Positions 50,973 to 61,752 of a stretch of 64,000 nucleotides of DNA are shown here, piece by piece (positions within the stretch are counted from its first letter, which is position 1; each line of letters opens with the position of its first letter). The position numbers and the translations under genes are program-made. A model generated the notes under the pieces. The model was not told the DNA's origin. It made no database searches and saw only the letters and a program-made list of their open reading frames with translations. Source of the stretch: Neolewinella litorea (GTDB taxonomy: Bacteria; Bacteroidota; Bacteroidia; Chitinophagales; Saprospiraceae); the NCBI RefSeq assembly GCF_004803465.1, contig NZ_SRSF01000007.1:1-64000 (forward strand). Reading direction: 5' to 3'.

Positions 50973-53780
50973 TTAGTTGTTCGACTGCATCTTCTGCTTT
51001 ATCTCGACGATCTCGTAGCCTTCGATGATGTCGCCTTCCTTGATGTCGTTGAAGTTCTTGATGTTGAGACCGCATTCCATGCCGGCGCGGACTTCCTTCA
51101 CGTCGTCCTTGAAGCGCTTGAGGCTCGCCAGTTCGCCGGTCTGTCCCTCCTTGAGGGGGAAGATGACGATACCGTCGCGGATCACGCGGATCAGGGTATT
51201 GCGGGTGATCTTTCCTTCGTCGACGTAACAGCCGGCGATGGTGCCCACCTTCGAAATCTTAAAGACTTCGCGGACGGATACCTGGCAGACCGTATTCTCT
51301 TCGCGGGTCGGCTCCAGCATGCCCTCGATGGCGCTGCTGATCTCGTCGATGGCCTCGTAGATGATCGAGTAGGTCTTGATCTCCACCCCTTCGCGCTCGG
51401 CGAGTTTGCGGGCTGAAGAACTGGGGCGCACCTGGAATCCGACGATAATGGCATCGGAGGCGGTAGCCAGCAGGATGTCCGAGTCAATGATCTGGCCGAC
51501 GGCCTTGTGGATCACGTTGACCTGGACGGTCTCCTGGGAGAGCTTGATGAGCGAGTCGGACAGGGCCTCTACGGAACCGTCCACGTCGCCTTTCACGATC
51601 AGGTTGAGTTCCTTGAAGGTACCCAGAGCCAGACGGCGACCGATTTCGTCGAGCGAAACGCGCTTGGCGGCCCGGTTGGCCTGTTCACGGCTGATCTGGG
51701 CGCGGCGGCTGGCCAGCTGGCGGGCTTCCTGCTCGCTGGGCATCACCTTCAGGATTTCTCCCGCTTGCGGTGCACCGTCGAGTCCTAGGAGCAGTACCGG
51801 CGAGCCGGGTCCTACTTCCTTGACGCGCTTGTTGCGTTCGTTGAACATGGCCCGGACACGTCCGCTGGCCTCACCGGCCACCAGGATGTCCTGTACGCGG
51901 AGGGTACCGTGCTGGACCAGGATCTTGGTTACGTAGCCGCGACCTTTCTCCAGCGAGGCTTCCAGTACGGTGGCCACGGCGGGTCGGTCGGGATTGGCGG
52001 TCAGTTCGAGCATTTCGGCTTCGAGCAGCACTTTTTCCAGCAGGTCGTCGATACCCACGCCGTTGAGGGCGGATATTTCCTGCGACTGGTATTTGCCGCC
52101 CCACTCTTCCACCTGGTAGCCCATGGAGGCGAGTTCGGTCTTGATCTTGTCTGGGTTGGCACCCGGGCGGTCGATCTTGTTGATGGCGAAGATCATCGGT
52201 ACCCCGGCGGCTTCGGCGTGGCTGATGGCCTCCTTGGTCTGGGGCATCACGCTGTCGTCGGCGGCAATGATGATGATGGCGATGTCGGTCACCTTGGCAC
52301 CACGGGCACGCATGGCAGTAAAAGCTTCGTGACCCGGTGTATCGAGGAAGGTGATTTCCTTACCGTTGGGCAGTTTCACTTCGTAGGCACCGATGTGCTG
52401 GGTGATGCCACCGGCTTCGCCGGCGATCACGTTCGAGTCGCGGATGCGGTCAAGCAGCGAGGTCTTACCGTGGTCGACGTGGCCCATTACGGTCACGATC
52501 GGCGGACGGGACTCCATATCCTCGGGATCGTCCTCGTACTCTTCTTCCTCTTCTTCGGATTCGTCGACGTTGATGAATTCCACCTCGTGGTTGAATTCCT
52601 CGGCCACGAGTTCGATGATTTCGGCATCGAGGCGCTGGTTGATGGAGACGATCACGCCGGCGTTCATACAGGCGGTGATGACTTCGCCGATACCTACGTC
52701 CATCATGTTGGCCAACTCCTGCGCGGTCACGAATTCCGTTACCTGCAGCTTGTCGTTGGTCTGTTCGTGCTCCATCGCCTCCTGCTTCTCGCGGATGCGA
52801 TCGCGGTTGTCGCGGCGTTGGCGTTGGCGTTTCTTCTTTCCGCCGCCGCCCTGCAGGCGGGCCATGGTGGCCTTGATCTTGTCTTCGATGTCCTTGGCCG
52901 AGACTTCGCGGGGTTCGTCGTTACGACCACCGGTGCGACCGCGGTCGTTGCGTCCACCTCTGGGGCCACCTCCTCCTCCGCCGCCGGTCTGGGGCGGTCC
53001 GGTGGTGATTTTCTTGCGCTTGCGCTTCTTGCGGCCGTCGTCGGTGGTGCGTTTCTCCGGCTTCTTGATTTCGATCTTGCCCAGCACCTTGAGGCCGCGG
53101 AGCTTGGGCTCGGCGGTCTTGTGCAGGTCGGGCTTCTCGCCGGCCTGCTTGGTCTGGGGTGCGGGTTGCTCGGCGGCGGGTTTGGCAGCCGGCTTGGGCG
53201 TGGGGGCGGGCTCCTCGGCGGGTGCACGCTTGGCGGTGGGCCGCTGGGGCTGTTGCTGCTGAGCGGGGGGTGCCTTGCGTTCGGGCTTGGGGGCCTCCTT
53301 TTTCGCGGGGCGGCGCTTGGTCGCGTCCAGATCAATGCGTCCCATGACCTTCAGGCCGGGTACCTCCCGTTTCTGTTCGGTAGGGGGCGCGGGTTTCTTT
53401 TCCTCCTGGGGCGGGGTCGCGGGTGCCGGGGTAGTCGGCTCGGGAGCCTTGGCCACTGGTTTCGGTTGCTGCACGGGCGGGGGAGCGGGGGTAGTCACCG
53501 GCCGCGGGGGCGGGGGCGGTGGGGGTGGCGGAGCAGAACGGACCGTGGGCGGCGGGGGCGGGGGTGGTGCCGTCGGCCGGGTGCCGAACTCCATCTTCCT
53601 TGCCTTCTCTTTATCCGAAATTGCCTTGGCGAATTCCTGACGCACGGCGGACTCCATCTCGGAACTGACTTGCGCGATCGGCTTATTCTCGATCTCGAAG
53701 CCCTTACCGGTCAGGAACTCGACGATTGTCGAGGTGGCCACGTTCAATTCCTTCGCTACTTTAATTAGTCGTTTACTCAT
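50973..53780 (-). CDS. infB: Translation initiation factor IF-2
   Basis: A 935-residue IF-2. The IF2_N domain (about 1-50, [20 protein letters not shown]) starts at ATG 53780. A long low-complexity Pro/Ala/Lys/Arg-rich linker covers about 75-340, followed by a second IF2_N-like piece. The GTPase domain has G1 [10 protein letters not shown]3 DTPGHEAF and G4 NKIDRP, and domains II-IV run to the C-terminus. The longer upstream frame is not conserved. The gene is separated from nusA by 12 kb. Downstream is the seven-copy tandem array. Confidence 0.97.
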   Translation of the reverse strand: MSKRLIKVAKELNVATSTIVEFLTGKGFEIENKPIAQVSSEMESAVRQEFAKAISDKEKARKMEFGTRPTAPPPPPPPTVRSAPPPPPPPPPRPVTTPAPPPVQQPKPVAKAPEPTTPAPATPPQEEKKPAPPTEQKREVPGLKVMGRIDLDATKRRPAKKEAPKPERKAPPAQQQQPQRPTAKRAPAEEPAPTPKPAAKPAAEQPAPQTKQAGEKPDLHKTAEPKLRGLKVLGKIEIKKPEKRTTDDGRKKRKRKKITTGPPQTGGGGGGGPRGGRNDRGRTGGRNDEPREVSAKDIEDKIKATMARLQGGGGKKKRQRQRRDNRDRIREKQEAMEHEQTNDKLQVTEFVTAQELANMMDVGIGEVITACMNAGVIVSINQRLDAEIIELVAEEFNHEVEFINVDESEEEEEEYEDDPEDMESRPPIVTVMGHVDHGKTSLLDRIRDSNVIAGEAGGITQHIGAYEVKLPNGKEITFLDTPGHEAFTAMRARGAKVTDIAIIIIAADDSVMPQTKEAISHAEAAGVPMIFAINKIDRPGANPDKIKTELASMGYQVEEWGGKYQSQEISALNGVGIDDLLEKVLLEAEMLELTANPDRPAVATVLEASLEKGRGYVTKILVQHGTLRVQDILVAGEASGRVRAMFNERNKRVKEVGPGSPVLLLGLDGAPQAGEILKVMPSEQEARQLASRRAQISREQANRAAKRVSLDEIGRRLALGTFKELNLIVKGDVDGSVEALSDSLIKLSQETVQVNVIHKAVGQIIDSDILLATASDAIIVGFQVRPSSSARKLAEREGVEIKTYSIIYEAIDEISSAIEGMLEPTREENTVCQVSVREVFKISKVGTIAGCYVDEGKITRNTLIRVIRDGIVIFPLKEGQTGELASLKRFKDDVKEVRAGMECGLNIKNFNDIKEGDIIEGYEIVEIKQKMQSNN

Positions 53781-54073
53781 TCGATCGTTTATGCACGTCA
53801 TTATTTTACCGCAGAGTGCTACCGCGGGGCCATTCAGAACTACCCTAAAAAGCCGGATTTCCCCCTTTGCCAGGCGTTGCGTCGGGAGACAACTTTCGGA
53901 ACACTATCCGAATGCAACGCAAAGATAAGCTAATCAAGGTACAAAAGCGGTAGGTTACCGTCTTTGCAACGTGTTTGGGTAAACGCAGCAGGGCAAACAT
54001 AGTTTGAGCGCCTATTCGTGTCGCCGTATTTTATCCGACAGCCGACCCGGAAGGAGTGTCGGCCGGTACACGG
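53781..54073. other. infB upstream region
   Basis: No gene is seen. On the infB strand there is a perfect TATCTTTG box at 53920-53927, giving a leader of about 130 nt. A C-rich stretch with small inverted repeats lies between it and the start. The half near 54000-54073 belongs to the 3' side of the DUF1801 gene. Confidence 0.5.
53920..53927 (-). promoter_or_regulatory. -7 promoter box (TATCTTTG) for infB
   Basis: TAnnTTTG match about 140 bp upstream of the infB ATG. A TTG lies 14 bp upstream, closer than the usual 17-23 bp. Confidence 0.4.
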
Positions 54074-54496
54074 TCAGGACCGAATATCCTTCCGCCGTAC
54101 CGCCTCAACGGACGATTCGATGACCCGACGCAATACCCCCCGGTCGATGTCATCAAGCCGCTTGAGGTAGAGGCAGCCCTTGCCGGTCTTGTGGGGGCCG
54201 AGCTGCTCCAGCAATTCACGGTGCCGCTCCACGCCGCTCATAAGGTAGACGGTCAGGTTCTGTTTGCGCAGACTGAAGCCGGTGACCATCCAGTCGCCTT
54301 CGCGCCCGCTGGCGTATCGGTAGCGGTAGGTGTCGAAGCCCACGATGCTCGTACCCCACATCCGCCCGGGCTCCCCGGTGATTTGCTCCATCATTTCCAG
54401 AAGTTCGTAGCCGTCGGCCTTCTTCCGGAGATCCGCGACGGTGTCCAGGAATGCGCGGGGCGACTGGGCGGTGGGTACGGTTTTGTTTTCGGCCAT
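54074..54496 (-). CDS. DUF1801 domain protein
   Basis: A 140-residue cytoplasmic protein of the DUF1801 (YdhG-like) family. RAFLDTVADLRKKADGYELL and MEQITGEPGRMWGTSIVGFD then TYRYRYASGREGDWMVTGFS are characteristic, with KTGKGCLYLKRLDDIDRGVL near the end. Function is unknown. The ATG at 54496 precedes the domain; the longer frame overlaps the divergent amidohydrolase promoter. It diverges from the amidohydrolase operon. Confidence 0.88.
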   Translation of the reverse strand: MAENKTVPTAQSPRAFLDTVADLRKKADGYELLEMMEQITGEPGRMWGTSIVGFDTYRYRYASGREGDWMVTGFSLRKQNLTVYLMSGVERHRELLEQLGPHKTGKGCLYLKRLDDIDRGVLRRVIESSVEAVRRKDIRS

Positions 54497-54594
54497 ACTG
54501 GTGAAATTTTGCCGCGCGGGCGGCACGCCGCACGGCACGCGGTTCGGCGCTCTGCTAAATTTACGTACTTTTCGCCCCCGACCAAATCCACGTA

Positions 54595-57588
54595 ATGACA
54601 CATTGTATCAGGCCACTGCTTTTGCTGGCCTTCCTCCTCTCGGGCTTTGCCCTGAGCGCTCAGACGACTTATCCTTATAATGGTGTTTACGACGAACCCA
54701 CCGGCTTCTACGCCTTCACCGGGGCCACCGTACACGTCAGCCCCGAACGCACCGTCGAGAACGCCACCCTGACCATCCGCAACGGTAAGGTTGAAAGCGT
54801 TACCGCCGGCGGTACCGTACCCCGCGGTGCGGTGGCGGTTGATCTGACCGGCAAGCACGTCTACCCCAGTTTCATCGAAGTATACGGAGACTACGGCATG
54901 CCGGAAATTGAAGGCGGCGGACGGCGCAGTCGCCGCGACGGCCCGCAGATGGAAAGCAACACCGAAGGCGCCTACGCCTGGAACCAGGCCATGCGCCCGG
55001 AGACGGACGCCGCCCGCCTGTTCACCATCGACGAGAAGAAAGCCAAGGCACTCCGCGAGGCGGGCTTCGGAACGGTATCCACCCACCACCACGACGGCAT
55101 CAGCCGCGGATCGGCCGCAGTGGTCACCCTGGCCGAGGACAGCGACAACGAGGTGCTCCTCAAGCGGAACGCCGCCCACCACCTCTCTTTTGACAAGGGA
55201 TCTTCCGGACAGGACTACCCCAACTCGCGTATGGGAACCATCGCGCTGTTGCGGCAGACCTACCTCGACGCCGACTGGTACGGCAAGAAGTCCCGCGAAG
55301 AGACCAACCTCAGCCTGGAAGCCTGGCAAAACCTGCAGTCGCTGCCCCAGATCTTCGCCGTAGACAGCTGGCAGGATGCCCTCCGCGCCGATAAGGTCGG
55401 CGACGAGTTCGGCAAGCAGTACATCATCCGCGGCAGCGGCGACGAGTACCAGCGCCTCGAACCCCTCAAGGCGTCGGGTGCCACCTTCATTCTGCCGCTC
55501 GACTTCCCTGAAACCTACGACGTCAGCGACCCGTTTGCTGCCGACCTGGTCTCCCTGGCCCAACTGCGGCACTGGGAACGGGCGCCGGGCAATGTGGCCG
55601 CCGTTGACAGCGCCGGTATCCCCTTCGTACTGACGGCCGACGGACTCGAAAAGCCGACCGACCTGCACGAAGCGATGCGCAAAGCCATCAAGGCCGGTGC
55701 CGCCCCCGACCGGGTGCTGGCAGCCCTGACCACCGGTCCGGCCCAACTGCTCGGAATTTCCGACCGCGTGGGTACCCTGGAAAAGGGCAAACTGGCCAAC
55801 TTCATCGTCACGGACAAGGATCCCTTTACCGAGAAAGCAACCATTTACCAGAACTGGGTACAGGGCCGGGCCTTCGAACTGAAGGACCTGGATAACCTGG
55901 ACCTGGCCGATGCCTACGATATCACCGTAGGGGCCGACCGCTTCGTGGGTGAGGTTTCCGGGGAGCCCGGCAGCCGCAAGATGAAGATCTCTCCGGCCGG
56001 CGATACCACTTCCACTGAAGTGAACTTCTCCGAGAGCGGCGGCGTGCTCACGCTCCGCTTCCGCCCCGGTAAGGAAGGCGGCTTCTACCGGATCAATGCT
56101 ACGCCGCAGGGCGAGGGGTATACCGGCTCCGGCCGCGGCCCCGACGGGCGCCTGGTCACCTTCTCCGCTACCCCCCGGCCCGCATCCGACGGTACCCGGG
56201 AAGACGACAAAAAGAAAAAGGAGGAAAGCGAAGAGGACCGCAAGCCCTACGCCAGCCGCCTCACTTACCCGAACATCGCCTACGGACTGCCCGGTCACCC
56301 CACCACCCGGAAGGTGCTCTTCCGCAACGCCACGGTGTGGACCAACGAAGAGGACGGGATTCTGCAGGAAACGGACGTGCTCATCGAAAACGGCAAGATC
56401 AGCCGGGTAGGCAAGAGCCTCTCCGCCGCGGGCGCCGAAATTATTGACGCCACGGGCATGCACCTGACCAGCGGCATCATCGACGAGCACAGCCACATCG
56501 CCCTGCTCGACGTGAATGAGGGCACGCAGTCCAGCACCGCCGAAGTGCGCATGGCCGACGTGGTCGATGCCGTAGACGAAAACATTTACCGCCAACTGGC
56601 CGGTGGTGTGACCACCAGCCAACTGCTGCACGGCTCGGCCAACCCCATCGGTGGCCAGTCCGCCATCTTCAAACTGCGCTGGGGCGCTACTCCGGAAGAG
56701 ATGATGTTCCAGGGCGCCGACCCCTTCATCAAATTCGCCCTCGGCGAGAACGTCAAGCAATCCAACTGGGGCGACGCCAACCGCATCCGCTATCCCCAGA
56801 CCCGCATGGGCGTGGAGCAGATATTTGAGAACTACTTCAGCCGGGCTGCCGAATACGGGCGGGCCAAGCAGGCGGGTGAGGACGTGCGCCGCGACCTAGA
56901 GCTGGAGGCGCTGCTGGAAATCCTGAACGACGAGCGCTTCATCACCGCCCACAGCTACCAGCAGGGCGAGATCAATATGCTCATGGAACTGGCCGAGCGG
57001 CACGATTTCCGCGTCAACACCTTCACGCACATCCTGGAAGGCTATAAGGTAGCCGACAAGATGGCCGAACACGGCGCGGCGGGTTCCACCTTCTCCGATT
57101 GGTGGGCCTACAAATTCGAGGTCAACGAAGCCATCCCCTACAACGGCGCCCTGATGCACGAGCAGGGGGTACTGACCGGCTTCAACTCCGACGACGCCGA
57201 GATGGCCCGCCGCCTCAATCAGGAAGCTGCCAAGGCCGTCCTGTTCGGCGGCGTGAGCGAGGAAGAGGCCTGGAAATTCGTGACCCTCAACCCCGCCAAA
57301 ATGCTGCACATCGACGACCGCGTCGGCAGCATCAAGGCCGGAAAGGACGCCGACCTCGTCCTGTGGAACGATCACCCGATGAGCATCTACGCCCGGGCCG
57401 AACGCACCTACATCGACGGTAAGGAATACTTCAACCGCACGGAAAACGAGAGCCGGCGCGAAGCCATGCTCCAGGAACGCAACGCACTGATCCAGGCCAG
57501 CCTGGACGACAAGAACAAAGGTGGTAAGACGCAGACGCCCCGCGGCAACAGCCGCCGCCTGCTGCACTGCAACAGCGAAAACCACTAA
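54595..57588 (+). CDS. Exported amidohydrolase with two tandem domains, first degenerate
   Basis: A 997-residue protein with a signal peptide (1-23, GFALSAQ) and two amidohydrolase (imidazolonepropionase-like) domains. In the first (about 40-450) the usual metal-binding His-x-His is replaced (YPSFIEVYGDYG), so it is probably inactive. The second (about 585-960) has DEHSHIALLD, THILEGYK and FNSDDAEMARR, a full metal site. A charged linker (DDKKKKEESEEDRK) separates them. In Bacteroidota such proteins occur with a smaller amidohydrolase gene, found here 10 bp downstream. Substrate unknown; a cyclic amide or peptide is likely by family. Confidence 0.87.
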   Translation: MTHCIRPLLLLAFLLSGFALSAQTTYPYNGVYDEPTGFYAFTGATVHVSPERTVENATLTIRNGKVESVTAGGTVPRGAVAVDLTGKHVYPSFIEVYGDYGMPEIEGGGRRSRRDGPQMESNTEGAYAWNQAMRPETDAARLFTIDEKKAKALREAGFGTVSTHHHDGISRGSAAVVTLAEDSDNEVLLKRNAAHHLSFDKGSSGQDYPNSRMGTIALLRQTYLDADWYGKKSREETNLSLEAWQNLQSLPQIFAVDSWQDALRADKVGDEFGKQYIIRGSGDEYQRLEPLKASGATFILPLDFPETYDVSDPFAADLVSLAQLRHWERAPGNVAAVDSAGIPFVLTADGLEKPTDLHEAMRKAIKAGAAPDRVLAALTTGPAQLLGISDRVGTLEKGKLANFIVTDKDPFTEKATIYQNWVQGRAFELKDLDNLDLADAYDITVGADRFVGEVSGEPGSRKMKISPAGDTTSTEVNFSESGGVLTLRFRPGKEGGFYRINATPQGEGYTGSGRGPDGRLVTFSATPRPASDGTREDDKKKKEESEEDRKPYASRLTYPNIAYGLPGHPTTRKVLFRNATVWTNEEDGILQETDVLIENGKISRVGKSLSAAGAEIIDATGMHLTSGIIDEHSHIALLDVNEGTQSSTAEVRMADVVDAVDENIYRQLAGGVTTSQLLHGSANPIGGQSAIFKLRWGATPEEMMFQGADPFIKFALGENVKQSNWGDANRIRYPQTRMGVEQIFENYFSRAAEYGRAKQAGEDVRRDLELEALLEILNDERFITAHSYQQGEINMLMELAERHDFRVNTFTHILEGYKVADKMAEHGAAGSTFSDWWAYKFEVNEAIPYNGALMHEQGVLTGFNSDDAEMARRLNQEAAKAVLFGGVSEEEAWKFVTLNPAKMLHIDDRVGSIKAGKDADLVLWNDHPMSIYARAERTYIDGKEYFNRTENESRREAMLQERNALIQASLDDKNKGGKTQTPRGNSRRLLHCNSENH

Positions 57589-57598
57589 AAAATATCCG

Positions 57599-58894
57599 AT
57601 GAAAATTTCAATCAAGTACCCACTGGCCCTGCTTCTCGGGCTGTTGCTTTGCACCGGCGTACGCGCCCAGAACCCCACCCCCGCCCCCCAGCAGCGTGAA
57701 CCGCTGGCCGTGACCGGCGCCACCCTGCACGTCGGCGACGGCACCGTGATCGACAACGCTACCCTGCTGGTGGCCAACGGAAAGATCGAGGCCGTCGGCA
57801 CCGGACTGTCCGTACCCAACGGCTACCGTACCGTCGATGCCACCGGCAAGCACGTTTACCCCGGCCTGATCGCCCTGAACAGTCAACTGGGCCTGACCGA
57901 AATCGGTGCCGTACGGGCCACCAATGACCAGCGCGAGGTAGGCACTTTCAACCCCAACGCGCGGGCCTTGATCGCCTTCAACACCGATTCCCAGGTCATC
58001 CCCACCGTGCGCAGCCGCGGCGTACTACTGGCCCAGGCCACCCCCGAGGGCAGCCTCGTGAGCGGACGCAGCAGTATCATGCAGCTCGACGGCTGGAACT
58101 TTGAGGACGCGGCCGTACTGGCCGACGACGGCATCCACGTCAACTGGCCGAACCGCAACAGCTACAACTGGCAAACGGGCGACCTGCGCCCCAATGAGCG
58201 CTACGACGAGCAGGTACGGGAACTGGAGACCTTCCTGCAGCAGGCAATCGGCTACTGCCAGAACCCTGGCGAGGGAACGGCTCGGCTGCTGAAGTTCGAG
58301 GCTTTCTGCGAGGCGGTGAACGGCAACAGCAACGTATACCTGCACGCCGACGAAGCGCGGGACATCCAGGCCGGTGTGCTGCTCTTCAAGAATATCGGTG
58401 CCAAGCCGGTGATCGTGGGCGGCTACCAGGCCTACCTCGTCACCGACTTCCTGAAGCGGCATGAAGTACCCGTGATCCTGAGCAGTACCCAGGCGCTTCC
58501 TGACTCCCAGGACGACGCCATCGACCAACCCTACCGCAACCCCGCCCTCCTGGCCGAGGCCGGTGTCGATTTCGCCATCAGCCACGAAGGCTACTGGCAA
58601 CAGCGCAACCTGCCCTTCGTGGCCGGACAGGCGGTGGGCTTCGGACTCGACTACGAAAAGGCCGTGCAAGCCATGACCCTGGCCCCCGCCCGCATCGTGG
58701 GCATCGACCAGGACTACGGCAGCATCGCCACCGGAAAGTCGGCCACCTTCCTGATCGTCTCCGGCGACCTGCTCGACATGCGCAGCAGCGAAGTGGAGGA
58801 GGCATTCATCGATGGCCGCTCCATCAACCTCGACAACAAGCAAGCGGAACTGTACCGCAAGTTCAAGGAAAAGTACCGGCGGGAAACCCGCTAG
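57599..58894 (+). CDS. Exported amidohydrolase-like protein lacking the metal motif
   Basis: A 431-residue protein with a signal peptide (1-24, VRAQ) and an amidohydrolase fold. The composite-domain strands ATLHVGDGTVIDNATLLVAN then GKIEAVGTG and the C-terminal VGIDQDYGSIATGKSATFLI are typical. The expected His-x-His is instead YPGLIALNSQLGL, as in the first domain of the upstream gene. It is therefore likely a pseudo-enzyme partner or specialised relative. The ATG at 57599 is preferred since it starts the signal peptide. It is in an operon with the 997-residue protein and ended by a strong terminator. Confidence 0.85.
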   Translation: MKISIKYPLALLLGLLLCTGVRAQNPTPAPQQREPLAVTGATLHVGDGTVIDNATLLVANGKIEAVGTGLSVPNGYRTVDATGKHVYPGLIALNSQLGLTEIGAVRATNDQREVGTFNPNARALIAFNTDSQVIPTVRSRGVLLAQATPEGSLVSGRSSIMQLDGWNFEDAAVLADDGIHVNWPNRNSYNWQTGDLRPNERYDEQVRELETFLQQAIGYCQNPGEGTARLLKFEAFCEAVNGNSNVYLHADEARDIQAGVLLFKNIGAKPVIVGGYQAYLVTDFLKRHEVPVILSSTQALPDSQDDAIDQPYRNPALLAEAGVDFAISHEGYWQQRNLPFVAGQAVGFGLDYEKAVQAMTLAPARIVGIDQDYGSIATGKSATFLIVSGDLLDMRSSEVEEAFIDGRSINLDNKQAELYRKFKEKYRRETR

Positions 58895-58919
58895 GGCCTC
58901 GCAAGATGCAACCGACCGG

Positions 58920-58958
58920 CAGCCCGCCGACCCGTACGGGCGGCGGGCTGTCTGTTTT
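58920..58958 (+). terminator. Rho-independent terminator after the amidohydrolase operon
   Basis: CAGCCCGCCG pairs perfectly with CGGCGGGCTG, with a further inner pairing in ACCCGTACGGG, then TCTGTTTT. It lies 25 bp after the stop. Confidence 0.93.
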
Positions 58959-59060
58959 GGTCGATGCTCCGACCCCGTACATCCATTAGGCAGCTGCCGG
59001 GCGAAACCGCATGGCCCGGGTGACCTATTTTAGACGACCAAGCCAACAACCCCCTCCCCT

Positions 59061-61682
59061 ATGATCCGCTGCCTTACCCTTATTTTTCTTTTGGTGGGGG
59101 TCATGGCGCAGGCGCAGGTACTCACCGGCCGGGTAACCGACGAAGCCACCGGAGAGCCCCTGCCCTACGCTTCGATCTACGTGCAACAGACGGGCACCGG
59201 CGCTACCACCAACGCCGAAGGGCGCTACGAGCTTCGCCTGCGGCCGGGCAACAACACCATCGTCTTTCAGTACCTGGGCTACCAGACCCGGGTGGAGCAG
59301 GTGGGAAGCGGACGCGGCAGCCTCGACGTACAGTTGCGGACCGAGGCCCTGGACCTCCAGGAGGTGCAGGTGCTGAGCGGCGGGGAAGACCTGAGCTACA
59401 GCGTGATTCGGCGGGCCATCGCGAAGGCCGACTACCACCGCAACCAAGTGGACCGCTTCACCGCCGACGTGTACCTGAAGGGGATCGGCAAGGTGGACAA
59501 GATCCCGGGCATCATTCGCAAGCTGGCCCCAAAAGAGGATCGCGCCGAGATCGACGAGGTGGTCGGTCGCAGCTTTACCAGTGAAACCGCCAGCCGGATC
59601 ACCTACGAACGCCCCAATACCTACACCGAAGAGGTCTTGTCCCGCTACGTAGTCGGGGAAGAGGACTTTGAGGTGAGCGGGTACGTGTTTTCGAGCTTCT
59701 ACGCGCCCGAGGTGGGCGGGATAGTCAGTCCGCTTTCCCCCAAAGCCTTTGCCTATTACAAATTTGAGCACGATGGGGTCTTCGCCGATCAGGGCGAGTT
59801 GATCAACAAGATCCGGGTCATTCCCCGCAGCCGGGGCGAGGGCGTTTTTGAAGGGGATGTGTACATCGTTCAGGACGACTGGTCGCTGCATAGCCTGGAC
59901 CTGAGGACCTACCACACCGGATTTACCATCGACATTAAGATCAACTACAACGAGGTCGAGGACCACATCTGGCTGCCGATCACCACCGCCATCGCGGCTC
60001 AGGGTGGCCTGCTGGGGATAAAGCTCAGCGTCAGCTACATCGCCTCTACCAGCAACTACGAACTGACCCTCAATCCCGACCTGGGGGGCTACGTCGAAGT
60101 GATCGACGAAAAGACCCAGCCGGAGGCCGCCGCCGTCACCCGCCGCGAAAACCGGGTCAGCGGCTACGAAAACACCCTCGAGGAGGGCGGCGAGCTTACG
60201 CGCAAGGAACTCCGCACCCTGATGCGGCAGTACGAAAAGGAAGAGCGGGAAGAACAGGAAGCTCCAGAAGTGGTCAGCAACTACACCTTCAAGGACGACA
60301 GCGTCAAGACCATTCGCGACTCCGCCGCCTGGGAAGCCATTCGGCCCATCCCGCTGACGGCCGAGGAGATCGCCGGCTACCGGTACCAGGACAGCGTGGC
60401 CCGGGTAGCCAAACTGGACAGCATGGCCGCATCGCGCGGACAACCCACGTCCGGTAAGGACAAGAAGAAAAAACAATCGCTGCCGGCGCTGCTGCGATGG
60501 GACGTAGCCCCTGACGTGGTCTTCAATCCGGTAGAGGGCTACGGATTAGGCGTGCAATTGACGCGGGCCATCAACCGGACGGTGACCCAGGATACCTCCA
60601 CCTACCAGGTGCGCCGGGGAAACCTCATGATTCGCTCCCGCTACGGCTTCGCCTGGAAAAGACTGAGCTGGGAGGCGGGCTACAGCAATTGGAACAACGA
60701 AAAGGCCAAGGGCCGGTATTCCCTGCGGGGCGGCCGGTACCTCAGCCAGTTCGATGCCTCCCCGGCCATCGACCCCCTCATCAACAGTTTTACCGCGCTG
60801 CTCTACGGCAACAATTACGCCAGGCTCTACGAGCGGGCCTACGGGCAACTGGACTACCGCAAGCGCTTCAGCGACGCCTTCCGCATCAGCGGGGGCATCC
60901 GGTACGAAGACCGCCGAGCGGTGTCCAACCAGACGAATCACCGCTGGGGGGGCGACGAGGAGTTCGTGTACGCCACCAATAATCCCTCCAATGAGGAGCG
61001 GGGCGAAATCACCGACGTAAGCAACGCCGCCATCGTGCGGGTCGGCGCGGCCTGGCGGCCCGGACTGAAGTACACCGTCCGCAACGGCAAGCGGAACCTG
61101 GTTGCCAATTCAGCACCTACCCTGGAGCTGCTGGTGGAAAGCGGATTCCCGTCGGTGGGGGACAGTAAGTCCGACTTCACCCGACTGGAGGGCAGTTACC
61201 GGCACCGTTTTCAGGCGGGGCCGCGGGGTGCCGTGAATTTACTCTTGCGTGCCGGGGCTTTCGTGGATAAGACCTACGTGGATTTCCCCGACTTCCGTCA
61301 CTTCGCCACTTCGGAGATCCTGCTCACCCGCCTCGATCCCATCGGCAGCTACCGGCTGCTCCCCTACTACCGGAACAGCACCGCGGAGGAGTACGCGGAA
61401 CTCTACGCGCATTATCAGTTCAGGAAGTTGCTGCTCACCCGCATCTGGCAACTCCACCTGATGGGATTGAAGGAAGACCTGTTCGTTAATTACCTACATA
61501 CCCCGACCTCCGGGCACTACACCGAATTGGGCTACTCGCTCGACAACATCCTGCGGGTACTTCGGCTGGAGTTCGTCACCGCCTTCCGCGACGGGCGCTA
61601 CGACGACTTCGGCGTGCGGTTGAGTATTACCACCACCTTCTTTGGTGAGGGCGGGGATGACAGGGATGCGGCCGAATTTTAG
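59061..61682 (+). CDS. DUF5686 / carboxypeptidase-like regulatory domain outer-membrane protein
   Basis: An 873-residue exported protein: signal peptide (1-18, VMAQAQ), a carboxypeptidase-regulatory-like domain (about 20-100, LTGRVTDEATGEPLPYASIY), a DUF5686 region (about 110-400) and a C-terminal beta-barrel-like half. Conserved pieces include VIRRAIAKADYHRNQVDRFT, VYLKGIGKVDK and FEHDGVFADQGELINKIRVI, as in Bacteroidota outer-membrane proteins of this group. An acidic linker EKEEREEQEAPE is near 400. It converges with hisH. Function unknown, perhaps envelope assembly. Confidence 0.88.
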   Translation: MIRCLTLIFLLVGVMAQAQVLTGRVTDEATGEPLPYASIYVQQTGTGATTNAEGRYELRLRPGNNTIVFQYLGYQTRVEQVGSGRGSLDVQLRTEALDLQEVQVLSGGEDLSYSVIRRAIAKADYHRNQVDRFTADVYLKGIGKVDKIPGIIRKLAPKEDRAEIDEVVGRSFTSETASRITYERPNTYTEEVLSRYVVGEEDFEVSGYVFSSFYAPEVGGIVSPLSPKAFAYYKFEHDGVFADQGELINKIRVIPRSRGEGVFEGDVYIVQDDWSLHSLDLRTYHTGFTIDIKINYNEVEDHIWLPITTAIAAQGGLLGIKLSVSYIASTSNYELTLNPDLGGYVEVIDEKTQPEAAAVTRRENRVSGYENTLEEGGELTRKELRTLMRQYEKEEREEQEAPEVVSNYTFKDDSVKTIRDSAAWEAIRPIPLTAEEIAGYRYQDSVARVAKLDSMAASRGQPTSGKDKKKKQSLPALLRWDVAPDVVFNPVEGYGLGVQLTRAINRTVTQDTSTYQVRRGNLMIRSRYGFAWKRLSWEAGYSNWNNEKAKGRYSLRGGRYLSQFDASPAIDPLINSFTALLYGNNYARLYERAYGQLDYRKRFSDAFRISGGIRYEDRRAVSNQTNHRWGGDEEFVYATNNPSNEERGEITDVSNAAIVRVGAAWRPGLKYTVRNGKRNLVANSAPTLELLVESGFPSVGDSKSDFTRLEGSYRHRFQAGPRGAVNLLLRAGAFVDKTYVDFPDFRHFATSEILLTRLDPIGSYRLLPYYRNSTAEEYAELYAHYQFRKLLLTRIWQLHLMGLKEDLFVNYLHTPTSGHYTELGYSLDNILRVLRLEFVTAFRDGRYDDFGVRLSITTTFFGEGGDDRDAAEF

Positions 61683-61752
61683 GATATCAACCACCCGCGG
61701 ATAACCTTGCCGGTAATCCGAATGAAGCACCCGTCCTGTCTACCCTCGGCCC

